Source: UBA1151 sp963579925
GTDB taxonomy: Bacteria; Chloroflexota; Dehalococcoidia; Lucifugimonadales; Lucifugimonadaceae
Length of the DNA: 36,582 nt
Reading direction: 5' to 3'
Assembly: GCA_963579925.1 (NCBI GenBank)
Contig: CAUZJA010000003.1
Span: 1 to 36,582 of the forward strand
A program made the position numbers and the translations under genes. Shown one piece after another: positions 1-8,229 of this stretch (its first letter is position 1; the number at the start of each line of letters is the position of its first letter). The notes beneath the pieces are model-generated. The model saw only the letters and a program-made list of their open reading frames with translations, did not search any database and had not been told where the DNA came from.

Positions 1-1
1 A

Positions 2-819
2 GGTGGAATGACGATATCGACCATCGGCGCGGAAAGAACGAGCAGCATTGTGTTTGGCCCTGACAACGTGAAATCGTTCGCTGCACAACAACTTTCAGGA
101 CTCCAGGAGTATCCGGCGTACTACGCCTTCATGGCAGGAATAAATCGAATGGACCACCGGTTCTCGGTCAAGTGCCACCATCTGACGAGTTGAACACGGA
201 TGAAGTAGTTCAGGCGGTCTCATCAGGTGCCGTCATTGTTGATGCCAGAGTTCCGCGTCTGTACGCCGCCGGTCACATAGATGGCTCACTCAACATCCAG
301 CTGAACGACTCGTTCGGGATCTACGTTGGATGGTTGGTTGAATTCGATAAGCCACTGGTTCTCATTCTGCCCACGGACCGAGCCGATGCCGCCGAGGAGG
401 CGACGACTCAGCTACTCCGCATCGGTTGGGACAATGTGGTGGGCCATCTAGCGGGCGGCTTCGACGCGTGGGTGGAGGCCGGGCAATCTGTGGCATCCAA
501 CGAGGTCTTCACAGTTGACGATTTGTACCGGGAATATGTTGGACAGGAGTCGCCAGTGATCCTGGATGTCCATCAGCACGATGAATGGGATGTGGGGCAT
601 ATTCCCCGCAGCACCCATTTTCATCTTGGACATTTCAGCGGTGAGCTCCCAGAACTGCCTCGGGACCGCGAGGTATGGACAATTTGCGCCGGTGGTGATC
701 GATCAGCAATCGCCGCAAGCCTGCTTCTGAAGGCCGGATGGAAAGTTCGGGCGGTTACGCCCGGTGGGGTTCCTGATTGGGCGGCCAGTGGCTATCCGAT
801 TGAGTTGGATAGCGAATAG
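2..819 (+). CDS. MBL-fold hydrolase/rhodanese fusion, 3' part, frameshifted
   Basis: This is the end of a beta-lactamase-fold hydrolase fused to tandem rhodanese domains, a family linked to sulfur and persulfide metabolism. The window starts inside the gene. Frame 2 (from base 2) encodes the end of the MBL domain, including STIGAER and the hinge YPAYYAFMAGINR. That frame stops at 193. The rest is in frame 1 (open from upstream of 172 to 819), which reads GPPVLGQVPPSDELNTDEV and then two rhodanese-like domains. The first has DARVPRLYAAGHIDGSLNI. The second has DVHQHDEWDVGHIPRSTH and the active-site loop CAGGDRSAIAA, with Cys in the catalytic position. Adding one G near 150-152 rejoins the hinge as NRMGPPVLG. 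So either the gene has a real 1-base deletion or the assembly has an error there. Read alone, 172-819 (GTG start) would be a 215-aa rhodanese protein. Confidence 0.85.
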
Positions 820-932
820 TCGTTACTTCCACGCCACCTAATCTTCAGTTGCAGGTACGATGTAGAGGCCCGGGGGATGCGGCACCGCAATAAGGGCGAA
901 AGTTGCGTGTCTAATGCCGACATTGGGTAGCA

Positions 933-960
933 AGTTCCCTTCGAGTTTCCTCAGGGAACT
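933..960. terminator. hairpin between convergent genes
   Basis: AGTTCCCT (933-940) and AGGGAACT (953-960) form a perfect 8-bp stem with a 12-nt loop. It lies between the end of the rhodanese gene (819, plus strand) and the end of the dehydrogenase (991, minus strand). That position suits a bidirectional terminator, but neither side has a clear T-tract. The rest of 820-990 shows nothing recognisable. Confidence 0.4.
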
Positions 961-990
961 TTGAGAACGGATGAACCGACGACGCGACGA

Positions 991-1950
991 CTACGGCTTC
1001 AGCACATTGACGGGATTCCCATCCATCCAAGCTTGCACGTTCTTCACTGACTCAATCATGAAGTTCTTCAAGCTGGCCCTGGTGGAGTAGCCCAGATGCG
1101 GTGCCAGCAGAACGTTGTCCAGCTTGAGTAACGGGTGGTCGGCAGGGAGTGGCTCAACGTCGTAGACATCCAGAGCTGCGCCAGCGATCTTGTGCTCCCG
1201 AAGCGCTGCGATGAGGTCTTCCTCAACGACGATTGGTCCTCGGGACGTGTTCACAAGGAATGCTGATGGCTTCATCAGGTCGAAGTCTCTCGACGTGATC
1301 CAGCCGCGGCTGAGGTCGGTCAATGGCACATGAATGGAAAGCACGTCCGAGCGGGTGAATAGTTCATCTCGTGACACCAGCTCAACGTTGTTGGCCGCGG
1401 CGCGTTCGGCGTCCAGTGTTGGTCCCCACGCGATGACGTCCATATCAAAGAAATTACCGAACTGCGACACGCGGGTGCCAAGTCGGCCCATTCCCAGAAT
1501 CCCAAGCGCCTTGCCGCCCAGTCCTTCGGCAACGCGGGTTTGCCACTTGCCCTGCCGCATCTGAGCATCTTCCCATGTGATGTGGCGCGTTACGCCCAGC
1601 ACCAGTGCCCAGGCGAGTTCTGCGGTGGCGTTGCCGCGGCTTGGCCCACCCCCGGTGATGCAGACGGTGATACCCAACTCGGCAGCTGCTGGCTCATCTA
1701 CGTTGGCTTGCCTGCCGCCCGTACCCGCTATCAACTTCAGATTGGGTAGCCGAGTCAGCACTTCTCGCGGGAAACGCGTTCGCTCGCGCGTCGTAACGAT
1801 GGCTTCGTACGGAGTCAGTCGTTCCACCAGCGCTTCGACGTCCAGCAATGTGTCGTAGAAGAAGTCCACATCAGCACCTGCCAGCGATCCCCAATCCGCG
1901 AGTTCTTCGGCTACGTGCCAATAGTCATCAAGGACGGCAACTCGGACCAT
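991..1950 (-). CDS. D-2-hydroxyacid dehydrogenase, NAD(P)-dependent
   Basis: A 319-aa oxidoreductase of the D-isomer-specific 2-hydroxyacid dehydrogenase family (SerA/GyaR/LdhA-like), which interconverts 2-oxo and D-2-hydroxy acids in the cytoplasm. The nucleotide-binding motif is LGILGMGRLG near residue 150. The conserved substrate-side segment is VNTSRGPIV (catalytic Arg), followed by DVYDVEPLP (catalytic Glu) and APHLGYST (catalytic His). Length is normal and there is no extra ACT domain, so it is probably not a full-length SerA. The ATG at 1950 has a strong Shine-Dalgarno, GGAGAAG, about 5 nt upstream. The gene stands alone, convergent with the rhodanese gene and divergent from the pseudouridine synthase. 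The substrate cannot be told from sequence; glyoxylate/hydroxypyruvate or phosphoglycerate-like acids are possible. Confidence 0.9.
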   Translation of the reverse strand: MVRVAVLDDYWHVAEELADWGSLAGADVDFFYDTLLDVEALVERLTPYEAIVTTRERTRFPREVLTRLPNLKLIAGTGGRQANVDEPAAAELGITVCITGGGPSRGNATAELAWALVLGVTRHITWEDAQMRQGKWQTRVAEGLGGKALGILGMGRLGTRVSQFGNFFDMDVIAWGPTLDAERAAANNVELVSRDELFTRSDVLSIHVPLTDLSRGWITSRDFDLMKPSAFLVNTSRGPIVVEEDLIAALREHKIAGAALDVYDVEPLPADHPLLKLDNVLLAPHLGYSTRASLKNFMIESVKNVQAWMDGNPVNVLKP

Positions 1951-2067
1951 TTCTCTTCTCCTGGAATCAGATGTGACTCAGACTTCGGGAATTCGGCGTT
2001 CGGGTGATTATGACAGGTTGGGCACACGTAGCAGTGCGCCGCTTCGTGGGATAGATTTAAAAGAACA

Positions 2068-2763
2068 ATGACTGAACGACTGCAGAAGATATTCTCCGCC
2101 GCTGGTATCGCTTCCCGAAGGAAGTCTGAGCAACTTATCTCCGACGGGCGAGTACAGGTGAACGGAAAGACCGCCTCTCTTGGCGACCAAGCGGACCCTG
2201 ATCAGGATGTGATCACGCTCGACGGCAACCCTGTCATCGCTCAGGCCAAGCTCTATCTAGCACTCAACAAGCCTCCGGGCTACGTGACCACGCTGGACGA
2301 CCCACAGAAGCGACCGACGGTCATGGATATGATTGATGTGCCGTCTCGCGTCTTTCCGGTCGGGCGACTGGACATCGAGACTGAGGGACTGCTACTCTTC
2401 ACCAACGATGGCGATTTCGCTGAACGAGCCGCTCACCCACGCTACGAGGTGGAGAAGACGTATGTCGCCCACCTTGAAGATCCGCTGCCACAGGCCGTGT
2501 TGGAACAAATGTCACGCGGTATTCGACTGTCCGATGGGCTGGCCAAAGGCTCCAACATGCTGTTCCTAACGCGCGATCGCACCGTGGTTGAACTAACCAT
2601 TCACGATGGCCGAAACCGAATCGTGCGCCGGATGTTTGAAGCGATGGGGGACCCCGCCGTGAGCCTCAAGCGAATCCGCGTGGGGCCTGTTGTGCTCGGC
2701 GATCTTCAGCCTGGAAAGTGGCGAAATCTTACCTCTGACGAGTTACAGAAGATGGGCACTTAG
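2068..2763 (+). CDS. rluB: 23S rRNA pseudouridine synthase, RluB/RsuA family
   Basis: A 231-aa pseudouridine synthase of the RsuA/RluB/E/F family, which converts specific uridines of rRNA to pseudouridine. The N-terminus is an S4 RNA-binding domain (residues 1-60; RLQKIFSAAGIASRRKSEQL). The catalytic domain has LNKPPGYVTT and the motif GRLDIETEGLLLF with catalytic Asp102. The C-terminal family motif is HDGRNRIVRRMFEAMG. The ATG at 2068 has no Shine-Dalgarno, but a TAGATT (-10-like) element ends 10 nt upstream, so the mRNA may be nearly leaderless. The stop codon at 2761-2763 shares bases with the stop of the minus-strand HTH gene. RluB is preferred over RsuA from the overall domain form; the exact target uridine is inferred, not shown. 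Confidence 0.9.
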   Translation: MTERLQKIFSAAGIASRRKSEQLISDGRVQVNGKTASLGDQADPDQDVITLDGNPVIAQAKLYLALNKPPGYVTTLDDPQKRPTVMDMIDVPSRVFPVGRLDIETEGLLLFTNDGDFAERAAHPRYEVEKTYVAHLEDPLPQAVLEQMSRGIRLSDGLAKGSNMLFLTRDRTVVELTIHDGRNRIVRRMFEAMGDPAVSLKRIRVGPVVLGDLQPGKWRNLTSDELQKMGT

Positions 2764-3074
2764 CGCCCGCTGCGATCGTCTCCGAAAGTACCTCGTATCG
2801 CCGTAAAAGCTGCCGCTTCGCTGGGTCTGATCAGGCCCAGTTTGTTCAACACATAGCTGACGTGGTTCCGAACCGCGTTTGGATTGACCACCAACCGCTC
2901 CGCGATCTCAGTGTTCTTGAGCGCCTTTGCGATGAGAGCGAGGGTCTCCCGCGCCCGCCTTGATGAATCCCGTGGCGGATTCCAAACCTGTATCGTGCTG
3001 ATTAACGTGACCAGACCAAACTGACCAGAGAGAAACTCAACAATGTTGATGGCAGGCGCCGGACGTTCAGACAT
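2760..3074 (-). CDS. short LuxR-type HTH protein, possible remnant
   Basis: A 104-aa reading frame whose C-terminal half is a LuxR/GerE helix-turn-helix: RARETLALIAKALKNTEIAERL, then NAVRNHVSYVLNKLGL. The recognition helix region (VRNHVSYVLNKLG) is well preserved. The first 35 residues match no receiver or sensor domain, so this is either a free-standing HTH regulator or the 3' remnant of a larger LuxR protein. The ATG at 3074 lies inside the start of the ceramidase-like gene on the other strand (a 32-bp head-to-head overlap), so the true start may be further in. An in-frame stop occurs just upstream of that ATG (3096-3098). Its stop overlaps that of the pseudouridine synthase gene. Confidence 0.5.
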   Translation of the reverse strand: MSERPAPAINIVEFLSGQFGLVTLISTIQVWNPPRDSSRRARETLALIAKALKNTEIAERLVVNPNAVRNHVSYVLNKLGLIRPSEAAAFTAIRGTFGDDRSGR

Positions 3075-4440
3075 AACCCCGCCAGTGGGGATTGCTCATG
3101 CAGGCTGGGGAGCGCAGACGCATCAGCTGTCTGAGGGCAATGACATGCAGCTGTACATCACGGCACTGGCGCTATCCAACGGCGAAACCCGCTTAGCGAT
3201 TGTTGATTTTGACATCGGCATTCTGACCGGCGCTCAGGACGCGGATATCCGGAGGGTGATATCAGAACGCACAGGCATTGATGAGGACAACATTCGCCTT
3301 TCGTACTCGCACACCCACTCTGGGCCTGCGGTGTTTGGCGGCTGGATAGCAGAGGGTATGGATCTGGTCGATCGGTGGCTGCTTGAGCTGCCTGAAGCGG
3401 CGGCGAACTCTGTCGCAGAGGCGATTTCGGCGCAGGTCCCCTCGGTGCCGTCGTTTGGCGTTGGAGAGTGCGATATCAACATAAATCGCAGACCTGCTGA
3501 CGAATCGGGAGAGCTATTCACAGGCCGCAACTGGGATGGGTTCGTCGATCGCTCAGTAGAGGTTGTGGGGCTGGACGATCTCGATGGCAATCCTGTGGCG
3601 ACGATGGTGAACTACGCCTGCCACCCAACCATCATGGGGCATCTCAACAAGCTCGTAACGCCAGACTTCCCGGGTCCAATGCGTCATGTTGTTGAGCACA
3701 CGGTTGGGGGTCTGTGTTTATTCCTTCAGGGCGCAGCCGGCAATCAGGGCCCTGTAGACGGCTTCACCGGCGATTTGCGGGTCTATCGCAAGGCCGGGGC
3801 CAAGCTGGGCGCAGAGGCCTCACGCGTGCGGCTCAACATGGACCCATATGAGCGCAAAGAGCGGCTGGCACAGATCCTCAAGTCTGGAGCTGATCTGGGT
3901 ATCTACGAGGACAACCCAATCAGCGAAGCAGACGACACTCTGGCGGTTTCCTGGGTGGATGTGGATCTGCCTGCCAAAGAGGTGATATCGCTAGAAGATG
4001 CACAGGCTGAGTACGATCGACTGGACATAGATCTGGCAGCCGTGCGCGCGTCCGGTGCATCTGAGAACGAGATTCAGGCCGCCGTCTCGCGAGTAATGCG
4101 GTCAAACATTTACCTGAACGTCGCCAGAATGGTCGAGCAGATTCGGGTTGGGGACGTCATAACCCTGCGCTTGCAGGCCATCCGAATAGGCAGCGCCGTG
4201 CTTGTGACTATGCCGCTGGAGCCGTTCGCTGAGTTGGGAGCGCGGGTCAAAGAGCGATCAGTTGCCGCCAACACGGTTTTCTCAGGGTTTGGCAACGGTC
4301 ACTACAACTATCTGCCCACCACAACTGCCTACGAAGAGGGCGGCTACGAAGTCAGAGTGTCGCTGTTTGCGCCGGGTTCAGATGATCTAGCGGTTGATGC
4401 GTGTCTGGAGGCGGTTGAGCAGGTGTGGACGAGCAAGTAG
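3043..4440 (+). CDS. neutral/alkaline ceramidase-like hydrolase
   Basis: A 465-aa protein resembling the N-terminal catalytic domain of the neutral/alkaline non-lysosomal ceramidase family, zinc enzymes that cleave an amide bond. Motifs are GAGRSDITPPVGI at the start, SYSHTHSGP around residue 90, NYACHPTIMG around residue 190, and LQGAAGNQGPVDG around 225; the His residues in these are the expected metal and active-site positions. It has no signal peptide and lacks the C-terminal immunoglobulin-like domain of true ceramidases, so a cytoplasmic hydrolase with another amide substrate is more likely. The ATG at 3043 (alternative 3049) follows a GAGAGAA sequence. The gene ends two bases from the antitoxin stop on the other strand. 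Confidence 0.8.
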   Translation: MLMAGAGRSDITPPVGIAHAGWGAQTHQLSEGNDMQLYITALALSNGETRLAIVDFDIGILTGAQDADIRRVISERTGIDEDNIRLSYSHTHSGPAVFGGWIAEGMDLVDRWLLELPEAAANSVAEAISAQVPSVPSFGVGECDININRRPADESGELFTGRNWDGFVDRSVEVVGLDDLDGNPVATMVNYACHPTIMGHLNKLVTPDFPGPMRHVVEHTVGGLCLFLQGAAGNQGPVDGFTGDLRVYRKAGAKLGAEASRVRLNMDPYERKERLAQILKSGADLGIYEDNPISEADDTLAVSWVDVDLPAKEVISLEDAQAEYDRLDIDLAAVRASGASENEIQAAVSRVMRSNIYLNVARMVEQIRVGDVITLRLQAIRIGSAVLVTMPLEPFAELGARVKERSVAANTVFSGFGNGHYNYLPTTTAYEEGGYEVRVSLFAPGSDDLAVDACLEAVEQVWTSK

Positions 4441-4442
4441 AG

Positions 4443-4664
4443 CTAGCCACGCTCACGACCTTCACGAACGAAATCAACAATCTCATCTGCTGTGAGATCG
4501 AGATCGATTCCGTCTACGTCCAAAGCTGATTTTGGTGAAGTTGCTGGCCGCAATGAGAACTCTTCACCATTGCGGCGCTTGATCCTAATTTCCCCGTAAA
4601 TCATCGCTTCTTCAAGCAATTTGGACAACTGCTGCCGAGCCTCCGAATACATGTACTTCTTCAT
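4443..4664 (-). CDS. Phd/YefM-like antitoxin
   Basis: A 73-aa protein starting MKKYMYSEARQQLSKLL, resembling the N-terminal DNA-binding part of Phd/YefM-type antitoxins, followed by GEIRIKRRNGEEFSLRP and an acidic C-terminus that would wrap the toxin. The reading frame is open further upstream, but the ATG at 4664 is chosen because GGTGGAG lies about 8 nt before it and the family alignment begins there. It starts one base after the stop of the PIN toxin (TGA at 4668-4666), so the two are cotranscribed and probably translationally coupled. In most type II systems the antitoxin comes first; here it is second. It would neutralise the PIN RNase and, with it, repress the promoter near 5063-5086. 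Confidence 0.75.
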   Translation of the reverse strand: MKKYMYSEARQQLSKLLEEAMIYGEIRIKRRNGEEFSLRPATSPKSALDVDGIDLDLTADEIVDFVREGRERG

Positions 4665-4665
4665 C

Positions 4666-5058
4666 TCAATACTCCACCAGCGGAATTCCTTCAGCCACGG
4701 CAACACGCTTCAGCCCTGCATCCAGAGAAATGATTGGGATCCGGTACTCCACTGAACATCGCAACATGTATGCGTCATACGCATACATCAGGTGGCGAGC
4801 GGCGATCTCAAGCGCGCCTTCTAGATCTACATCTACCTCCCGAATGGGAATCTCCTGATACAAACGGAGTGCCTTGAATACCTCTTGGTCAGTGGCCCGG
4901 TTTCTCCGAACCATCGCCGAAAGAGCGTTGCCTATCTCCCACCTGATTGACCCTGGAGCAATGAGGTCCTCTCCGGATGTGGCTTCAACTAACGCCTGTT
5001 TTGTGTTTTCGTTTGTAATGACTGCAACAACGACCGACGCATCAATTACGATTGCCAT
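4666..5058 (-). CDS. vapC: PIN-domain ribonuclease toxin, VapC family
   Basis: A 130-aa PIN-domain protein, a magnesium-dependent ribonuclease that as a toxin cleaves tRNA or rRNA. All four expected acidic residues are visible: Asp6 (IVIDASV), Glu41 (IRWEIGNAL), Asp95 (YAYDAYML) and Asp113 (ISLDAGL). The open frame extends to 5088, but the ATG at 5058 gives the standard VapC N-terminus (MAIVIDAS); the upstream residues fall within the operator repeats. It lies upstream of its Phd-like antitoxin in the same transcript. Bacterial VapC is usually paired with VapB, so a Phd-type partner downstream is a mixed arrangement. Function as a toxin is inferred from family and pairing. Confidence 0.82.
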   Translation of the reverse strand: MAIVIDASVVVAVITNENTKQALVEATSGEDLIAPGSIRWEIGNALSAMVRRNRATDQEVFKALRLYQEIPIREVDVDLEGALEIAARHLMYAYDAYMLRCSVEYRIPIISLDAGLKRVAVAEGIPLVEY

Positions 5059-5062
5059 AAAA

Positions 5063-5086
5063 CAATTGTACATTAGCCAATTGTAC
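5063..5086 (-). promoter_or_regulatory. candidate toxin-antitoxin operator
   Basis: CAATTGTAC occurs twice, at 5063-5071 and 5078-5086, 15 bp apart and directly upstream of the vapC start. Each copy contains the palindromes CAATTG and GTAC, so both strands present similar half-sites. Read on the minus strand, each copy also holds a TACAAT (-10-like) hexamer. This suits autoregulation by the toxin-antitoxin complex. That role is inferred. Confidence 0.5.
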
Positions 5087-5094
5087 AAGTCATC

Positions 5095-5126
5095 CTAGCG
5101 ATTGACAGGCCTCGTGCTAGCGATTG
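5095..5126. repeat. direct repeat CTAGCGATTG
   Basis: CTAGCGATTG occurs at 5095-5104 and 5117-5126, 22 bp apart (two helical turns), just upstream of the toxin operator. It could be a second regulator site or chance. Confidence 0.35.
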
Positions 5127-5135
5127 GCACATTTG

Positions 5136-5531
5136 CTATCTGAGGCGCGTCCGGCCCTCAGAACGATCCTTCCGCAGGCCGATAATCCCGCCAATCACCG
5201 CCCCCAGAATCGCGCCAGCGAACGCTCCCAGAATGCCCGCCGCAACGGCCAGCAGGCCATCCCAGCCGGTGCCCCCAGTTCCGCTGCCGTACCAGACCAG
5301 CGCACCCAGACCGAAGCCGCCGATTAGGAATCCCGGCATAATGCCCATGAGGGCGTATCGAGACCAACGCCTCTTACTTCGTAGTCCGATCACCACGAGT
5401 AGCGCGCCAATGCCAAGAAATATTGCCAGAGCAATCGGCAACTGCGGCTCGCCCGCGCTGAAGATCGGCCACAGCAGCAATCCGATTATCGCGATGGTGA
5501 GCGCACCGAATATCACCTGAACCAATCGCAT
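5136..5531 (-). CDS. small membrane protein, unknown function
   Basis: A 131-aa hydrophobic protein I do not recognise. There are four likely membrane segments: residues 4-24 (VIFGALTIAIIGLLLWPIF), 30-49 (LPIALAIFLGIGALLVVIGL), 59-80 (ALMGIMPGFLIGGFGLGALVW) and 91-117. The last is a glycine/alanine-rich zipper-like segment (AGILGAFAGAILGAVIGGIIG) of the kind that packs tightly in membranes. A positively charged tail (RKDRSEGRTRLR) follows. The ATG at 5531 is preceded by AGGAGATC, a good Shine-Dalgarno. It is transcribed toward the toxin-antitoxin pair and away from the DUF1800 gene. Confidence 0.7.
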   Translation of the reverse strand: MRLVQVIFGALTIAIIGLLLWPIFSAGEPQLPIALAIFLGIGALLVVIGLRSKRRWSRYALMGIMPGFLIGGFGLGALVWYGSGTGGTGWDGLLAVAAGILGAFAGAILGAVIGGIIGLRKDRSEGRTRLR

Positions 5532-5632
5532 CTATGATCTCCTGAGGCCCCGAGGCGGTAGCAACGTTTCGTCTACGTGTTCTAGTTCCTATAGTAGACT
5601 CGGACGCTCTCTACACAAGTCAGGAATACTGT

Positions 5633-7033
5633 ATGAGCGACGCCAACCTGGAACTGATGGCCCACCTGATGCGCCGCGCCGGATTCGGTGCGTCGCGCGA
5701 TGAGCTTGAACGGCGAGTCGCGGTTGGTTATGAAGAGACCGTAGAAGAGCTTCTTCACCCGGAATCTCAGGAGCCCGTCGACTACTACGAGTTCCTTCGC
5801 TACTACCCACTCTGGTGGAAAGCCGGCACCATGGGCGGAAACGGCCACGCTGGCTGGGTCTGGCGCATGATCAACACACAGGCGCCGCTGCAGGAGAAGC
5901 TCTGCCTCTTCTACCACCAACTATTCGCCACCGGCGTTGCCAAAGTCGATCATTACGATGAGATCGAAAAGATGATCGATATGTTCCGCGAGAAAGGTCT
6001 TGGCAACTACAGGACCATTCTGATGGAGATTGCCCGTAGCCCCGCAATGATCTACTGGCTGGACAATCACGAGAACCACGCTACGTCAGTAAATGAGAAC
6101 TGGGGTCGCGAACTTCTTGAGCTGTTCACGATGGGAATTAGCAACTACACGGAGACTGATGTCCGCGAGTGCTCTCGAGCGTTCACTGGCTGGACGATCG
6201 TCCACAAGCTACCCAGATTTCACATGGGCCGATTTGACTGGGAGTTCGACTACCGCCCTGAAGACCACGATGATGGCGAGAAGACCTTTCTTGGCCGCAC
6301 CGGCAACTTCAACGGCGAAGAGATCATAGACATCATCCTGGAGCAACCTGCGACGGCGAACTTCATCGCCCGTCACATCTACAGCTTCTTCGTGGCAGAC
6401 GAAGCTCAAGTCCCGGCATGGTCTGTGGTGCCCCCCAACGACCCCGAAGCCGTCCAGTTCATCGCCGATGCCCTCATGGCAAACGACTATCACATTGAAA
6501 CTGTTCTCAGAATGATCTTCAACTCAGATTTCTTCAAAGATGCGCTGTTCTCCAAGGTCAAAAACCCGACTGAAGTGGTGATCGGCACCCTCAGGCTCGT
6601 CGGCAACACTGAGCGTCCGTCGCCGCAGTTGATCGGCTGGTCGCATGAAATCGCATACATGGGGCAGGACCTGATGAATCCGCCAAGCGTGGAAGGCTGG
6701 CACTCGGGCATCGAGTGGATCAACAGCGGCACGCTGATGAAGCGCACGAACTTCGTAGCAGAGCTAATTAGCGAGCACGACCGACCGGGTGTCGCAAGCA
6801 TCATCGGCCGGTTGAAATCAGCCGATGACTCCCCGGAAGCCGTTGTGGATGCATGCCTCGACGTGATGGGGCCGCTGGAAATTCCAGCAGAATCACGCCA
6901 GGAACTCATTGAGCATGCGGAATCGCTCGGCAAGTTCGACTGGAGTAACGATTCGCCACAGCAAGGCGGCGCTGCGAAAGTCACAGAAGTACTCCAACTG
7001 ATCGTCTCACTCAGGGAATATCAGTTCGCCTAA
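5633..7033 (+). CDS. DUF1800 family protein
   Basis: A 466-aa member of the DUF1800 family, whose biochemical role is not established. Family marks are HLMRRAGFGASRDEL at the N-terminus, KLCLFYHQLFATGV near residue 90, NENWGRELLELFTMGI near residue 155, ECSRAFTGWTI, and NPTEVVIGTLR in the C-terminal half. It has no signal peptide. The ATG at 5633 has AGGAA 6 nt upstream, and a TATAGT box (5590-5595) would place transcription start near 5602. DUF1800 genes are typically next to a DUF1501 gene, as here, and the two proteins are thought to work together. The NHL-repeat protein that follows is probably part of the same operon. Confidence 0.9.
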   Translation: MSDANLELMAHLMRRAGFGASRDELERRVAVGYEETVEELLHPESQEPVDYYEFLRYYPLWWKAGTMGGNGHAGWVWRMINTQAPLQEKLCLFYHQLFATGVAKVDHYDEIEKMIDMFREKGLGNYRTILMEIARSPAMIYWLDNHENHATSVNENWGRELLELFTMGISNYTETDVRECSRAFTGWTIVHKLPRFHMGRFDWEFDYRPEDHDDGEKTFLGRTGNFNGEEIIDIILEQPATANFIARHIYSFFVADEAQVPAWSVVPPNDPEAVQFIADALMANDYHIETVLRMIFNSDFFKDALFSKVKNPTEVVIGTLRLVGNTERPSPQLIGWSHEIAYMGQDLMNPPSVEGWHSGIEWINSGTLMKRTNFVAELISEHDRPGVASIIGRLKSADDSPEAVVDACLDVMGPLEIPAESRQELIEHAESLGKFDWSNDSPQQGGAAKVTEVLQLIVSLREYQFA

Positions 7034-7095
7034 TCGACTCTCAGAAATCACGTACTACCACCTAAGAACGCCACACAGGAGAGAGAGAAGCCACT

Positions 7096-8229
7096 ATGAC
7101 CACTGCGAAAAGCGACCCGGTAATCGTTGTGCTGCAACTCAGCGGCGGCAATGATTATATGAACACGGTGGTCCCTTACGCAGACCCTCTCTATCGAGAC
7201 TATCGTCCAATCGTGAATGTTGGCGAAGACGAAGTGCTTATCCTGGACGACCAGGTTGGCCTGCACCCTTCAATGGGGCCAATTCAGAAGATGTATCAGG
7301 AAGGCAATGTCGCGATCATTCACGGCGTGGGCTACGAGAACTCGCCCCGATCGCACTTCCGCTCAATGGATATATGGCACACCTGCGAGCCGGACACACT
7401 GGGCACCGAGGGCTGGCTTGCGCGTGTTGTGCGTGACATCGACCCCGCTGCAGAGAACGTCGTGACCGCCGTGAGCATGGGGCCATCGCTGTTCCGAGCG
7501 CTGGTGGGAGCCAACGTCCCCGTAGCGACGGTGGAGAACATCGATAGCTACGGAATGCTGACGGGCCTCACGCCTGAGGAGAAGCTTTCCCGAGTGCTCA
7601 GTCGCTACCGACGAATGTACTCTCCTGCCATCGGGACTGGCCCAGTGATGGACTTCCTTGGTCAGACAGGCATTGACGCGCTCAAGGGAGCGGATATCCT
7701 GGCCGCAGCACCGGCGAACTACTCATCGAACATCGAATACGCCAACTCAACCATCGCGGACAAGCTAAAAGGCATCGCCCAGATCCACATGGCGGGGCTT
7801 GGCTCCCGGGTCTTCTACTGCGACCACGGCGGCTTCGACACTCATGCCGATCAGATCAACACGCACTCCCGCCTCTGGTCCGAAGTCTCGACCGCAATCC
7901 AGGATTTCTTTGACGACCTTGAGGCGCAGGGCAAAGCCGATAACGTGATCATGTTCCTCTACTCAGAATTTGGCCGCAGGGTCTACGACAACGGCGCCGG
8001 GACCGACCACGGCGCAGGCGGCGTCTGCCTGGCCATTGGCAAGGGTGTGAAGGGTGGCCAGTACGGCCAGTACCCATCCACGAAGGCGTCTGACCTGGAT
8101 CAGGGAGACCTCATTCCCAGCATCGACTTCCGCAGCGTCTACACGACTCTTGTGGAAGACTGGATGGGGCTCGATGCAGTTCCGGTAGTAGGCGGCAACT
8201 TCGAAAAGCCCGAGTTTATTCTTAATTAG
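7096..8229 (+). CDS. DUF1501 family protein
   Basis: A 377-aa DUF1501 protein, a family related in fold to alkaline phosphatases and sulfatases. Characteristic segments are VVLQLSGGNDYMNTVVPY at the N-terminus, DQVGLHPSMGPIQKMY, IIHGVGYENSPRSHFRSMDIW, and HGGFDTHADQI followed by MFLYSEFGRRVYDNGAGTDHG. The His/Asp-rich motifs are the likely metal ligands. Many DUF1501 proteins begin with a twin-arginine signal; this one starts directly with the domain, so it is probably cytoplasmic. The ATG at 7096 has a strong AGGAGAGAG sequence upstream, 62 nt after the DUF1800 stop. The tandem CTTAATTAGG duplication (8221-8240) spans its stop codon. Confidence 0.9.
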   Translation: MTTAKSDPVIVVLQLSGGNDYMNTVVPYADPLYRDYRPIVNVGEDEVLILDDQVGLHPSMGPIQKMYQEGNVAIIHGVGYENSPRSHFRSMDIWHTCEPDTLGTEGWLARVVRDIDPAAENVVTAVSMGPSLFRALVGANVPVATVENIDSYGMLTGLTPEEKLSRVLSRYRRMYSPAIGTGPVMDFLGQTGIDALKGADILAAAPANYSSNIEYANSTIADKLKGIAQIHMAGLGSRVFYCDHGGFDTHADQINTHSRLWSEVSTAIQDFFDDLEAQGKADNVIMFLYSEFGRRVYDNGAGTDHGAGGVCLAIGKGVKGGQYGQYPSTKASDLDQGDLIPSIDFRSVYTTLVEDWMGLDAVPVVGGNFEKPEFILN

